This document shows positions 1-7,797 of a DNA stretch of 64,000 nucleotides, piece after piece; the first letter of the stretch is position 1; every line of letters starts with the position of its first letter. The position numbers and the translations under genes were made by a program. Under the pieces are notes generated by a model. The model was not told where the DNA came from. It did not search any database and saw only the letters and a program-made list of their open reading frames with translations. This DNA is from Ruminococcoides sp052118065 (GTDB taxonomy: Bacteria; Bacillota; Clostridia; Oscillospirales; Acutalibacteraceae), in the NCBI GenBank assembly GCA_052118065.1, contig JBQKHY010000005.1:1-64000 (forward strand), read 5' to 3'.

Positions 1-216
1 TAATATCACTAAACTGTTCTAGCATAATATCACTAAACTGTTCTAGCATAATATCACTAAACTGTTCTAGCATAATATCACTAAACTGTTCTAGCATAAT
101 ATCACTAAACTGTTCTAGCATAATATCACTAAACTATTCTAGCATAATATCACTGAATTACTCTAGCGCAATATCACTAAACTATTCTAGCATAATATCA
201 CTGAATTACTCCAGCA
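1..216. repeat. 24-bp tandem repeat array, nine units
   Basis: Nine contiguous 24-bp units start at 1, 25, 49, 73, 97, 121, 145, 169 and 193. The first five are identical. Units six to nine carry substitutions, with an alternation between two variants in the last four. There are no unique spacers, so this is a satellite and not a CRISPR array. The array begins at the window edge and probably continues upstream. The decay is one-sided, towards 216, as expected when an array is homogenised from the other side. Function is unknown. Confidence 0.95.
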
Positions 217-524
217 CAATATGTGATTAATTATATGTTTAAGTACAAATACTAATAATTATATAACATTTAGCAACATAAATAATATAAACTTTCCTCA
301 CTATTTTGTCAATATATAGAAAGATATTATTGTATTTGTTCAAGGGACAGTAAAACTTATTCACTAAAAGTGAAATTAATAAGACAAATATATGACATAC
401 CAATAACAAAAAGCTATAATAAACTTATAATCATTTAGTATATAAAATTCACCTAATAATAATTACTTTTGTTTATGTAATATTAAAATAGCTGAAATCT
501 AATACTAAAAATAGGGGTGTTGTT
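217..524. other. AT-rich spacer without a recognised gene
   Basis: About 300 bases between the tandem array and the XRE gene. I see no open frame of useful length, no tRNA-like fold and no convincing sigma-A promoter. The last bases hold the AGGGGTG ribosome binding site of the following gene. Confidence 0.6.
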
Positions 525-878
525 ATGGCAAATAAAAATCTAGGTAATCTATTAAAGATTTACCGTAAAAATTCTTTACTGACTCAGCAACAGGTTGCTG
601 ACGCTTTAAACATAAATCGTACAACCTATACTTATTACGAAACCGGTAAAACAGAACCATCAATTGATACTTTACACAAGCTTATCAAGATTTTCGGTAT
701 CACATATGATGATTTATTACCGTCAGAAAAGAACCCTAAGAGTATTAAGGATTCTTTCCTAAGAGCAAAAGGTGATGAGGCGATTTATAACCTTACTAAA
801 GAGGAACAGCAGTTCATTATCTCTCTAAGAGCAATGGACCCTGAAGAGAGAGCAGAATTTCTAAAGAATTTAAAATAA
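525..878 (+). CDS. XRE-family helix-turn-helix transcriptional regulator
   Basis: A 117-residue protein whose first 65 residues form a Cro/C1-type HTH. It reads LGNLLKIYRKNSLLTQQQVA, then an ALNINRTTYTYYETGKTEPS recognition region and a DTLHKLIKIFGITYDDLL tail helix. The C-terminal 45 residues are charged and helical (residues about 85-117) and may dimerise. The start ATG follows AGGGGTG. It is a single gene and does not obviously regulate a neighbour. A role in controlling its own promoter or the repeat-bearing locus upstream is possible but not shown. No toxin partner is adjacent. Confidence 0.85.
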   Translation: MANKNLGNLLKIYRKNSLLTQQQVADALNINRTTYTYYETGKTEPSIDTLHKLIKIFGITYDDLLPSEKNPKSIKDSFLRAKGDEAIYNLTKEEQQFIISLRAMDPEERAEFLKNLK

Positions 879-891
879 TTTGTAATAATTA

Positions 892-920
892 TTTACAAAT
901 TATCTTTACTGTGTTATAAT
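892..920 (+). promoter_or_regulatory. sigma-A promoter of rpsO
   Basis: TTTACA at 892-897 and TATAAT at 915-920 with a 17-bp spacer. Transcription would start near 927 and run into the structured rpsO leader. Confidence 0.85.
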
Positions 921-932
921 ACACAAGATAGC

Positions 933-1008
933 TTAATCACGGATTATGGAGTATGCCACAATGTGGATTTCCTGTTTCCTTAACCTGTGAAAAAAGCGAT
1001 AAATAATG
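933..1008 (+). promoter_or_regulatory. structured leader of rpsO, possible S15 autoregulatory element
   Basis: Between the promoter and the ribosome binding site, 937-942 pairs with 985-990 (TCACGG with CCTGTGA, one G-U). This encloses a small CCAC-AAT-GTGG hairpin at 956-966. Ribosomal protein S15 represses its own mRNA in several bacterial lineages through unrelated leader folds, so an S15-binding leader is plausible. The Rfam class was not determined. Confidence 0.5.
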
Positions 1009-1024
1009 AAAGGTGGAAAACACA

Positions 1025-1288
1025 ATGTTAAAAGAAGAAAAGCTTGCTATTATGCAGGAATATGCTACTCACGAAGGCGACACAGGTTCTCCTGAAGTAC
1101 AGATTGCACTTCTATCAAAGAGAATTAAGGACCTAACTGCTCACCTACAGCAGCATCCAAAGGATCATCACTCAAGAAGAGGTCTATACAAGATGATCGG
1201 TCAGAGAAAGAGCCTACTTAAGTATCTTACAAAGGTTGACATCGAAAGATATCGTTCAATCATTAAGAGACTTGGTATCCGTAAGTAA
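1025..1288 (+). CDS. rpsO: 30S ribosomal protein S15
   Basis: An 87-residue S15 with the family signature EGDTGSPEVQIALLSKRI near the N-terminus, then HPKDHHSRRGLYKMIGQRKSLLKYL. It binds 16S rRNA in the central domain of the small subunit. The open frame extends to a GTG at 1013, but AAAGGTGG at 1009-1016 is the ribosome binding site for the ATG at 1025, which gives the normal family length. It is followed by a strong terminator and then pnp, the classic rpsO-pnp order. Confidence 0.98.
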   Translation: MLKEEKLAIMQEYATHEGDTGSPEVQIALLSKRIKDLTAHLQQHPKDHHSRRGLYKMIGQRKSLLKYLTKVDIERYRSIIKRLGIRK

Positions 1289-1300
1289 TAGTAAAAATTT

Positions 1301-1332
1301 AGGGCGAAGGGTTTTCCCTTTGCCCTTGTTTT
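1301..1332 (+). terminator. intrinsic terminator of rpsO
   Basis: An 11-bp stem (1301-1311 with 1316-1326, one G-U pair) with a TTTT loop, followed by a T-rich tract. It separates rpsO from pnp, which has its own leader. Confidence 0.85.
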
Positions 1333-1360
1333 GATAAAAAAACTTTTTTGCAATAAGTAG

Positions 1361-1465
1361 TTACAGGATTTTCCCAGTGCATTTAGCAGTAAAACGAACA
1401 CATATTTATGCTTTTTATTTATATTTTATGTGGTGGTTTTATTGCTAAAACCGAAAATCCTGTAA
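1361..1465 (+). promoter_or_regulatory. long hairpin in the pnp 5' leader
   Basis: Three nested helices build one long stem: 1361-1372 with 1454-1465 (12 bp), 1382-1395 with 1436-1449 (14 bp, one G-U), and 1399-1404 with 1427-1432. It ends 15 bases before the AGGAGG of pnp. In enterobacteria the pnp leader is a double-stranded RNase III substrate used in PNPase autoregulation. A similar role here is an inference from position and shape only. Confidence 0.65.
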
Positions 1466-1496
1466 ACAAAATTTATTTATAGGAGGTATTGCAAAT

Positions 1497-3692
1497 ATGA
1501 ACAAAGCAATGGTATTTGATAAGTACAGAAAATTTGAAACAGAATTTGCAGGCAGACCACTGGTTGTTGAAACAGGTAAAATGACACAGTTAGCTAACGG
1601 TGCTTGTCTTGTAAGATATGGCGAAACAGTTGTACATGTTGCTTGTACTGCTTCTGAAAAGCCAAGAGAAGGAGTTGACTTCTTCCCACTATCTGTTGAC
1701 TATGAAGAAAAAATGTATTCAGTAGGTAAGATTCCCGGTTCTTACCTAAAGAGAGAAGGCAGACCTTCAGAAAAGGCTATCCTTACTTCTCGTGTAATTG
1801 ACAGACCAATCAGACCTCTATTCCCTAAGGATATGAGAAATGACTGTTCAATCGTATGTACAGTAATGTCAGTTGACCCTGATTGTCAGCCTGAAATTGC
1901 TGCTATGATTGGTACTTCAATTGCTATTTCAATTTCCGATGTTCCTTGGAACGGTCCTGTTTCTTCTTGTTCAGTAGGTTTAGTTGATGGCGAAATCGTT
2001 ATTAACCCAACACTAGAACAGAGAGCAGTTTCTGATATGGCAACAACAGTTGCTTCAACATCAGAAAGAATTGCTATGATTGAAGCCGGTGCAAACTGTG
2101 TTGATGATGACACAATGTACAAGGCAATTATGGCAGGTCACGAAGCTAACCAGCCAATTATTCAGTTTATCAAGAATATTCAGGAAGAAATCGGTAAGCC
2201 AAAGTTTGACTATCCATCAAATGAACCTGACCATGATATGTTTGAGGCAATTTACAACTTTGCTGAAGCTGATGTTAAGGTTGCTATGGATACAGACGAT
2301 AAGAACATTCGTGACGAAAGACTACTTCCAATCTATGATGCAGTTCATGAAAAGTTTGATGAAATCTATCCTGAACAAGAAGCTAAGATTGACGAATGTA
2401 TGTACAAAACTCAGAAGACAATCGTAAGAAGATGGCTACTTGACGAACAGAAGAGAGTTGACGGCAGAGGCATGGACGATATTAGACCACTAGCATCTGA
2501 AGTTGGTATTCTTCCAAGAGTTCACGGTTCAGGTATGTTCACAAGAGGACAGACTCAGGTTCTTACAGTTGCTACTTTAGGTTCTGTTTCAGAACAGCAG
2601 TATCTTGACGGTATTGATGAAGAAGAAACAAAGAGATATATCCACCATTACAACTTCCCTAGCTACTCAGTAGGCGAAACAAAGCCAAGCAGAGGTCCCG
2701 GTAGAAGAGAAATCGGTCACGGTGCTTTAGCAGAAAGAGCATTAAAGCCTGTTATTCCATCAGTTGAAGAATTCCCATACACACTAAGACTTGTATCAGA
2801 AATTCTTTCTTCTAACGGTTCAACTTCTCAGGGTTCAATCTGTGGTTCAACACTGGCACTTATGGATGCAGGTGTTCCAATCAAAGCTCCTGTAGCAGGT
2901 ATTTCTTGTGGTCTTATTACTGAAGGCGAACGCTGGATGACAATGGTTGATATTCAGGGTGTTGAAGACTTCTTCGGCGATATGGACTTTAAGGTAGCAG
3001 GTACTAAAGACGGTATCACAGCTATTCAGATGGACCTTAAGATTTCAGGTCTACTACCTGAAATGGTTAAGGAAGCTCTTGAAAAAACTCACAAAGCAAG
3101 AAACTACATTCTTGATGAAGTTATGCTAAAGGCTATTCCTGAACCAAGACATGAACTAAGCAAGTATGCTCCTAAGATGTTCACTGCTCAGATTCCTGCA
3201 GATAAGATTTCTGAAGTTATCGGTAAGAGTGGTAAGGTTATCAAGGAAATTCAGGCTGAATGTGAAGTTAAGGTTGACATTACAGAAGAAGGCGAAAGTG
3301 CAAATGTATTTGTTGCCGGTATTGATACAGAAAAGTGCAAGAAGGCTCTTTCAATCATTGAAATGATTGCTAACGGTCCTGAAATCGGTGCTATCTATAT
3401 TGGTAAGGTAACAAGAATTATGGACTTCGGTGCATTTATTGAAATTGCTCCGGGTATGGAAGGCCTATGCCACATTAGTAAGCTTGACGTTAAGAGAACA
3501 GAAAAGGTTACTGATGTTGTTAATGTTGGTGATGTTATCAGAGTTAAGGTTGAAGAAATTGATGATAAGGGCAGACTAAATCTTTCAAGAAGAGCTGTTC
3601 TAATCGAAGTTGACGGTTTAACTCCTGAAAACACTTTTGAAGATAGACCAAGAAGACCTCATAACAATCACAACAGAAACGGCAGAAGATAA
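1497..3692 (+). CDS. pnp: polyribonucleotide nucleotidyltransferase (PNPase)
   Basis: 731 residues, full family length. It degrades RNA 3' to 5' by phosphorolysis in the cytoplasm. In order: a first RNase PH domain from residue about 15, an all-helical linker, a second RNase PH domain (RPLASEVGILPRVHGSGMFTRG; GDMDFKVAGT carries the catalytic aspartates), a KH domain (IPADKISEVIGKSGKVIKEI, about 570-625) and an S1 domain (YIGKVTRIMDFGAFIEIAPG, about 640-705). It ends in a short basic Asn/Arg tail. AGGAGG lies 10 bases before the ATG. It follows rpsO but behind its own structured leader. Confidence 0.98.
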   Translation: MNKAMVFDKYRKFETEFAGRPLVVETGKMTQLANGACLVRYGETVVHVACTASEKPREGVDFFPLSVDYEEKMYSVGKIPGSYLKREGRPSEKAILTSRVIDRPIRPLFPKDMRNDCSIVCTVMSVDPDCQPEIAAMIGTSIAISISDVPWNGPVSSCSVGLVDGEIVINPTLEQRAVSDMATTVASTSERIAMIEAGANCVDDDTMYKAIMAGHEANQPIIQFIKNIQEEIGKPKFDYPSNEPDHDMFEAIYNFAEADVKVAMDTDDKNIRDERLLPIYDAVHEKFDEIYPEQEAKIDECMYKTQKTIVRRWLLDEQKRVDGRGMDDIRPLASEVGILPRVHGSGMFTRGQTQVLTVATLGSVSEQQYLDGIDEEETKRYIHHYNFPSYSVGETKPSRGPGRREIGHGALAERALKPVIPSVEEFPYTLRLVSEILSSNGSTSQGSICGSTLALMDAGVPIKAPVAGISCGLITEGERWMTMVDIQGVEDFFGDMDFKVAGTKDGITAIQMDLKISGLLPEMVKEALEKTHKARNYILDEVMLKAIPEPRHELSKYAPKMFTAQIPADKISEVIGKSGKVIKEIQAECEVKVDITEEGESANVFVAGIDTEKCKKALSIIEMIANGPEIGAIYIGKVTRIMDFGAFIEIAPGMEGLCHISKLDVKRTEKVTDVVNVGDVIRVKVEEIDDKGRLNLSRRAVLIEVDGLTPENTFEDRPRRPHNNHNRNGRR

Positions 3693-3713
3693 TTTAATCT
3701 AAGCTAATAAATT

Positions 3714-3743
3714 AAGGGTTGAAGTTTTAAAACTTCAACCCTT
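3714..3743. terminator. bidirectional terminator between pnp and the anti-sigma gene
   Basis: A near-perfect palindrome AAGGGTTGAAG...CTTCAACCCTT followed by TTTTC on the plus strand and preceded by A-rich sequence. It can serve the convergent genes on both sides. Confidence 0.85.
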
Positions 3744-3779
3744 TTCTGTTACCTAATAGTCAATATTTATTTTGTTATA

Positions 3780-4505
3780 TTATGGTGCTTCTTTATATGT
3801 TATTACAGTCCATTCATTGTTATCATCTTTAGCAATTGAAAGCCTTACAGGTATATCGCTTGAACCATCAACACTTTCACTTGTCTTTTTATTAATAACT
3901 TCTTTTGAATAGTCAAACCATAAGTAGCCTACATCATTATAAAGTTTAACTGTATTAAGGGAAAATTCAGCATTTACCTTATAATCACTAGGCTTTGTAT
4001 TTTCATCAATATCATAACTACATAAAGACCAAAGTTCACCAAACTTTTTCTTGGCTTCTTTCTCACTACCCACAAAGTTTAAAGCCTTGTTAATCTGTTT
4101 AATAAGTGGTTCAACTTCTTTTTTATCAGCTGAGGAATAGCCTTTATTGTACTCAGAAGTTAATTCTTTTCCAAAGTATTCCTCCATACTGCTTTTTTCT
4201 CTTGTATTATCAATAAAAATTACAGTAAACACACCTATTACAATTACCAAAACAGCAATTACAGATACATTAATAATCTTCTTAATTTTCTTCTTTTTCT
4301 GTATTTTATTGATATTATCCCACACTTGATTTTCTGCTGAATCACTTATTTCGGTTTTAATGTCTTGTTTTGCAATCCAAAGTTCTTTCTTACAGTCATC
4401 ACAAGTTTCACAATGGTTTTCAACAAACTTTTTGCTTTCTTCACTTGCTATATTATCAGCTACTAAAGGAATTAAGTCCTTCACAATTTCACAATTTTTA
4501 TCCAA
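3780..4505 (-). CDS. membrane anti-sigma factor with zf-HC2 domain
   Basis: 241 residues. The N-terminus holds a zinc-finger anti-sigma motif (CEIVKDLIPLVADNIASEES, then H-E-T-C-D-D-C at about 31-38). It continues to a single membrane segment at about 95-115 (VSVIAVLVIVIGVFTVIF) and an extracytoplasmic domain of 125 residues that I do not recognise. It lies 3 bases after the ECF sigma gene, so the two are coexpressed. This is the usual design for holding an ECF sigma factor at the membrane until an envelope signal releases it. The signal is not evident. Confidence 0.85.
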   Translation of the reverse strand: MDKNCEIVKDLIPLVADNIASEESKKFVENHCETCDDCKKELWIAKQDIKTEISDSAENQVWDNINKIQKKKKIKKIINVSVIAVLVIVIGVFTVIFIDNTREKSSMEEYFGKELTSEYNKGYSSADKKEVEPLIKQINKALNFVGSEKEAKKKFGELWSLCSYDIDENTKPSDYKVNAEFSLNTVKLYNDVGYLWFDYSKEVINKKTSESVDGSSDIPVRLSIAKDDNNEWTVITYKEAP

Positions 4506-4508
4506 AAC

Positions 4509-4982
4509 TTAAACCTCCATTTCCTTAATCAACATATTTTTTCCACGATAAAATGTAACTCTTGCCCACACTTCACTTTTATTGAAGATTGTACCAATCT
4601 CTGCAAAGGAAAGTTCTGCAAATATCCTCAACACAAATACTTCCTTATAGGGTTCTTTCAATGTGTGAAGATGCTTATGTATTTGAATTTCCATTTCTTT
4701 ATCTGTTAATTTTGACTCAAAATCATAGTCATCAACAATATTTTCATTTTCTAAATTTGTATTTCTTTTTCTCTTGTTGTAGTGCTTGTAATACAAATTC
4801 TTTGCAATTTCACAAAGCCAAGTTGAAGTATATCCCTTGTGCTGATAATTTTCGTAATACTCCAATGCTTTATAAAAGGTTTCTGCAGTTAGCTCCTCAG
4901 CCAATGAACTGTTCTTGCAAAGCTTTAGCAAATAGCCATATACCAACTTGTAATTTTCTTTATATATTTTTTCAAATGACAA
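4509..4982 (-). CDS. ECF-type RNA polymerase sigma factor
   Basis: 157 residues. Region 2 is at the N-terminus (YKENYKLVYGYLLKLCKNSS, then AEELTAETFYKALEYY). Region 4 is at the C-terminus (LKEPYKEVFVLRIFAELSFA, then EIGTIFNKSEVWARVTFYRG). The start is a TTG at 4982, behind GAGGTGAGG. An ATG two bases further upstream is out of frame and hits a stop. It pairs with the anti-sigma gene directly downstream. A GTAACG-type promoter upstream suggests it transcribes itself. Confidence 0.9.
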   Translation of the reverse strand: MSFEKIYKENYKLVYGYLLKLCKNSSLAEELTAETFYKALEYYENYQHKGYTSTWLCEIAKNLYYKHYNKRKRNTNLENENIVDDYDFESKLTDKEMEIQIHKHLHTLKEPYKEVFVLRIFAELSFAEIGTIFNKSEVWARVTFYRGKNMLIKEMEV

Positions 4983-5003
4983 CCATCCTCACCTCACTTC
5001 CAA

Positions 5004-5035
5004 CACTATAATCCCGTAATATGACTTTCGTTACA
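5004..5035 (-). promoter_or_regulatory. candidate autoregulated ECF promoter
   Basis: On the minus strand, TGTAACGAAAGT (5024-5035) resembles the AAC-type -35 element of ECF sigma promoters. About 16 bases later comes GGGATTAT. No sigma-A pair is evident here. Assignment rests on the motif and on its position ahead of an ECF sigma gene. Confidence 0.5.
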
Positions 5036-5042
5036 AATTTTT

Positions 5043-5438
5043 TTAATTTACACAAATACTATCCTTTATTTTTTCATAGGTCTTTTCACCGATACCGTAA
5101 ACCTTTACAATATCTCCTTTATCTTTAAAAGCACCATACTTTTCTCTATAATTTACAATTGCTTTAGCTTTAGTTTCACCAATCATTCTTATGGTGCAAA
5201 GTTCCTGTACCGATGCAGTATTTATATTTATAATTACTTTTTGGGTAGTTGTATAGGTCTTTTTATTCACATTTTGGTTGTAATATGTGGAAAACTCAGT
5301 TGTAGCAGTAGCATTAATATTTTCAGTTTTTACAGTATGAGGTACAAAGTCAAAGAACACATTGACCAAAACAAGAACCGTTGCAAAGATAATTCCAACT
5401 ATTACAATTAATTTTTCGGGAGATAACTTTTTCTTCAT
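5043..5438 (-). CDS. ComEA-like helix-hairpin-helix protein
   Basis: 131 residues. A short basic N-terminus and one membrane anchor (about 10-32: IVIVGIIFATVLVLVNVFF) precede a Thr-rich stretch. The C-terminal helix-hairpin-helix domain runs from about residue 70 (INTASVQELCTIRMIGETKA, then YREKYGAFKDKGDIVKVYGI). This is the layout of ComEA, the DNA receptor of competence, although ComEC is not nearby. An upstream frame extends to 5471, but GGTGAT precedes the ATG at 5438. A general DNA-binding role outside competence is also possible. Confidence 0.8.
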   Translation of the reverse strand: MKKKLSPEKLIVIVGIIFATVLVLVNVFFDFVPHTVKTENINATATTEFSTYYNQNVNKKTYTTTQKVIININTASVQELCTIRMIGETKAKAIVNYREKYGAFKDKGDIVKVYGIGEKTYEKIKDSICVN

Positions 5439-5454
5439 AAAAATCACCAATATA

Positions 5455-5483
5455 ATTATACACTGCACCAAAAATTAATACAA
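5455..5483 (-). promoter_or_regulatory. promoter of the ComEA-like gene
   Basis: Minus strand TTGTAT (5478-5483), a 17-bp spacer and TATAAT (5455-5460), just upstream of the chosen start. Confidence 0.6.
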
Positions 5484-5491
5484 TTAATTAA

Positions 5492-5520
5492 TTGACTTAA
5501 TATGTGAAAAGATATAAAAT
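5492..5520 (+). promoter_or_regulatory. promoter of the first DHHW gene
   Basis: TTGACT (5492-5497), a 17-bp spacer and TAAAAT (5515-5520), 22 bases ahead of the start codon. It is divergent from the ComEA-like promoter. Confidence 0.65.
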
Positions 5521-5542
5521 TAAATGAGAATGGAGTGGAGTT

Positions 5543-6673
5543 ATGACCAACAAATCAAAATATTTTATATCTATAATGTTTCTTGCCTTTATTGGGGTAT
5601 TTGCTATACTATTTTGGGTTGTACCTAAAAGTGACTTTAGCCCAAAAGAAAAAAGATACTTACAGACTTTTCCGGAAGTTTCAGCCACAACATTAACCGA
5701 TGGTTCTTTTGAAACTAAGTTTGAGGACTACATAAACGACCATATGGTTATGCGTGATGCATTTATGGGTATCAACAGTTACTCTAACTTGATTGTACTT
5801 AACAACGGTAGTGATGGTGTTTATAAGTGCAAAAACGGCTACTTAATCAACAAACCTGCTACTAATGAAAGACTTGACCTTAACCTTTCTGTTGTATCTG
5901 ATTTTCAGAAAAAGAGTGGCATTGATACTTCTCTAATGATTGTACCGTCAACAGGCTACATAATGGATAATGTGCTACCACATATTCACGAAAAGTACAA
6001 TGATGATGAATATTTCAGCACAATAAACAAGTATTGCAGTGAGGACAATCTTTCTAATATTGACCTTAGAAACACTTTTAAGGCTAACAAGGATAATACT
6101 CAGATTTACTACAAAACAGACCACCATTGGACTACTAAGGGTGCTTATTTAGCTTATAATCAGCTATGCAGTAAATGGAATATTAAACCTGCAACTAGGG
6201 ACAAGTTCACTATTCAAACTGCCAATGACTTTTTAGGCACAACATACAACACATCAGGTTTTTGGCTAAATGAAAGTGATACTATCGAGATTTGGAACAA
6301 CCTTAACAACAAGTCAACTTGTAGTATTACTGCAAACGGTATCACAACAAAGTACAATTCAATGTACTTTACAGACCAACTAAAGGGTGCTGACAAATAT
6401 GCAGTATTCCTAAACGGTAACAACCCAGTTACTACAATTAAGAATCCTGATTGTAAAAACAACAAAAAGCTACTAATCATCAAAGATAGCTTTAGTCATT
6501 GTTTAGCACCATTCCTAAGCGAAAACTTTAGTGAAGTTACTTTGGTTGATATGAGATATTACAAGAAATCTGTCAGTGAAGAAATATGTTCAAAGACTAA
6601 ATTTGACAAAGTTTTGGTTTGTATGGAACTTGACAACTTCCTAGCTGACAAGGACTTTGCATTCCTTGAATGA
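5543..6673 (+). CDS. DHHW-family (AlgX/AlgJ-like SGNH) membrane-anchored protein
   Basis: 376 residues. One N-terminal membrane segment (about 7-27) is followed by an extracytoplasmic domain with the family's name-giving motif YKTDHHWTTKGAYLAYNQL (about residues 193-211). A C-terminal KLLIIKDSFSHCLAPFLSEN block resembles the D-S-F catalytic block of SGNH/AlgJ-like proteins. Such proteins usually help O-acetylate exported polysaccharides together with an MBOAT acyltransferase. No MBOAT gene is in the window. A second DHHW gene lies at 17940-19238. The substrate is unknown. Confidence 0.8.
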   Translation: MTNKSKYFISIMFLAFIGVFAILFWVVPKSDFSPKEKRYLQTFPEVSATTLTDGSFETKFEDYINDHMVMRDAFMGINSYSNLIVLNNGSDGVYKCKNGYLINKPATNERLDLNLSVVSDFQKKSGIDTSLMIVPSTGYIMDNVLPHIHEKYNDDEYFSTINKYCSEDNLSNIDLRNTFKANKDNTQIYYKTDHHWTTKGAYLAYNQLCSKWNIKPATRDKFTIQTANDFLGTTYNTSGFWLNESDTIEIWNNLNNKSTCSITANGITTKYNSMYFTDQLKGADKYAVFLNGNNPVTTIKNPDCKNNKKLLIIKDSFSHCLAPFLSENFSEVTLVDMRYYKKSVSEEICSKTKFDKVLVCMELDNFLADKDFAFLE

Positions 6674-6713
6674 TTTATTTTAAGTGAATTTCGACTTAAT
6701 AACCACATAATTA

Positions 6714-6748
6714 AACGGCTATAATCAAAAGTTATAGCCGTTATTTTT
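6714..6748 (+). terminator. terminator after the first DHHW gene
   Basis: An 11-bp perfect stem (6714-6724 with 6732-6742) containing CGGCTATA, followed by a T-rich tail. Confidence 0.85.
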
Positions 6749-7300
6749 ATGCAATATTTTTCCCAAAATGCAATAATTGCATTGAAATGATTATATTATC
6801 AGCCTACAATTATATGTATATATTTAAAGCAATTGCACTTATTTCTCGATTTTCATTATATATAATCGGAAAAATTACACCGATTATTGATTTCCATTAC
6901 ATTCACTAAAATTTAGATTTTTCAACACCCATTACCCAACCATTTATTAATTTCCTAACACTCATTTTAATTGCCCTTAGGATAGATTTTATCTAGCTTT
7001 TTACAAATAATTATTTTTTTACAAACAATCAATTAACAATCAATTAACAGTTATCTAACACCAAGCTAACAGTTAACTAACAACAATATAATAAATTAAA
7101 TAAATAAAATAAATTAATAAATCAAAGACTGTGAGGCAAAAGTCCTTTTGCCCCCTCTCGGTCTGCTTGATATTTTTTCTTTTTAGTTTTAAGTTTTTTA
7201 TTTTAGTTTAGAAATAAAGTTAGTTAAATAAATTAGGGTTTGTGGGGTTGTTTATGTAATGTAGGTTAATTAGATATCAACCGATTAATTCATTTAATTT
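6749..7300. other. non-coding AT-rich spacer
   Basis: No gene is supported. The stretch contains runs of AATTAACA/AACTAACA-like words at about 7020-7085 and a small GGCAAAAG-TCC-TTTTGCC hairpin near 7135-7155. It also holds one copy of the TTAGGGTTTGTGG border word seen at the other intergenic repeats. It leads into the MITE-like element at 7301. Confidence 0.5.
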
Positions 7301-7537
7301 ATAGTTTTATCCCTCCTTCAGTCGATTTATAAAAGGTAAATTGCCGTACCGTCAATTTACAATCGACAGCTCCCTCGTCTGAGGGAGCCAGATACAGTTT
7401 CTACAAATCAATAAGTATGTACATATTTTCAAAATTGTACATACTTTGTTGCCTCCCTCGCTGAGGGAGGTGGCTTTGCGTATGCAAAGACGGAAGGAGT
7501 GATTGGAATTATAAATTCATTTACAATTCCATATTAG
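7301..7537 (-). repeat. MITE-like intergenic element A, copy 1 (inverted, diverged)
   Basis: It shares with 12771-13050 and 16301-16580 the hairpin-forming blocks CCTCCCTC-N-GAGGGAGG and GGCTCCCTC-N-GAGGGAGC, the CTTTGCATACGCAAAG block and the terminal ACTCCTTCCGTC word. It lies in the opposite orientation. The centre differs from the other two copies, so this is an older copy. No open reading frame is present, so movement would need a transposase supplied elsewhere. Confidence 0.85.
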
Positions 7538-7715
7538 TTGAAACTATCAAATAGCCCCACAAACCCTAATTTATGAAACTAACCTTTACCTACAGAAAAA
7601 ATTGAAAAACCCTAATTTATAAATTCATTTACAATTCCATATTAACTAAAACTATCAAATAGCACTACAACCACTAATTTATATAATGCACAATCAAAAC
7701 TGAAAAACAAGAAAA

Positions 7716-7736
7716 GCCGTTGCAATGCAACGGCTA
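7716..7736 (-). terminator. terminator of the activase operon
   Basis: A perfect 9-bp stem AGCCGTTGC/GCAACGGCT with loop AAT. On the minus strand it is followed by TTTTCTTGTTTTT, downstream of the 7798 gene. Confidence 0.8.
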
Positions 7737-7797
7737 ATTTTGATTAATTCACTATTATTTATTAAACAATATTGTTTCAATAATAATTGTTTCAATT

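Noticed and set aside
1..216. CRISPR array
   Set aside because: The 24-bp units are directly joined without unique spacers, and no cas gene is near.
4589..5011. 140-residue open frame on the plus strand
   Set aside because: Antisense to the ECF sigma gene; composition reflects the complementary strand.
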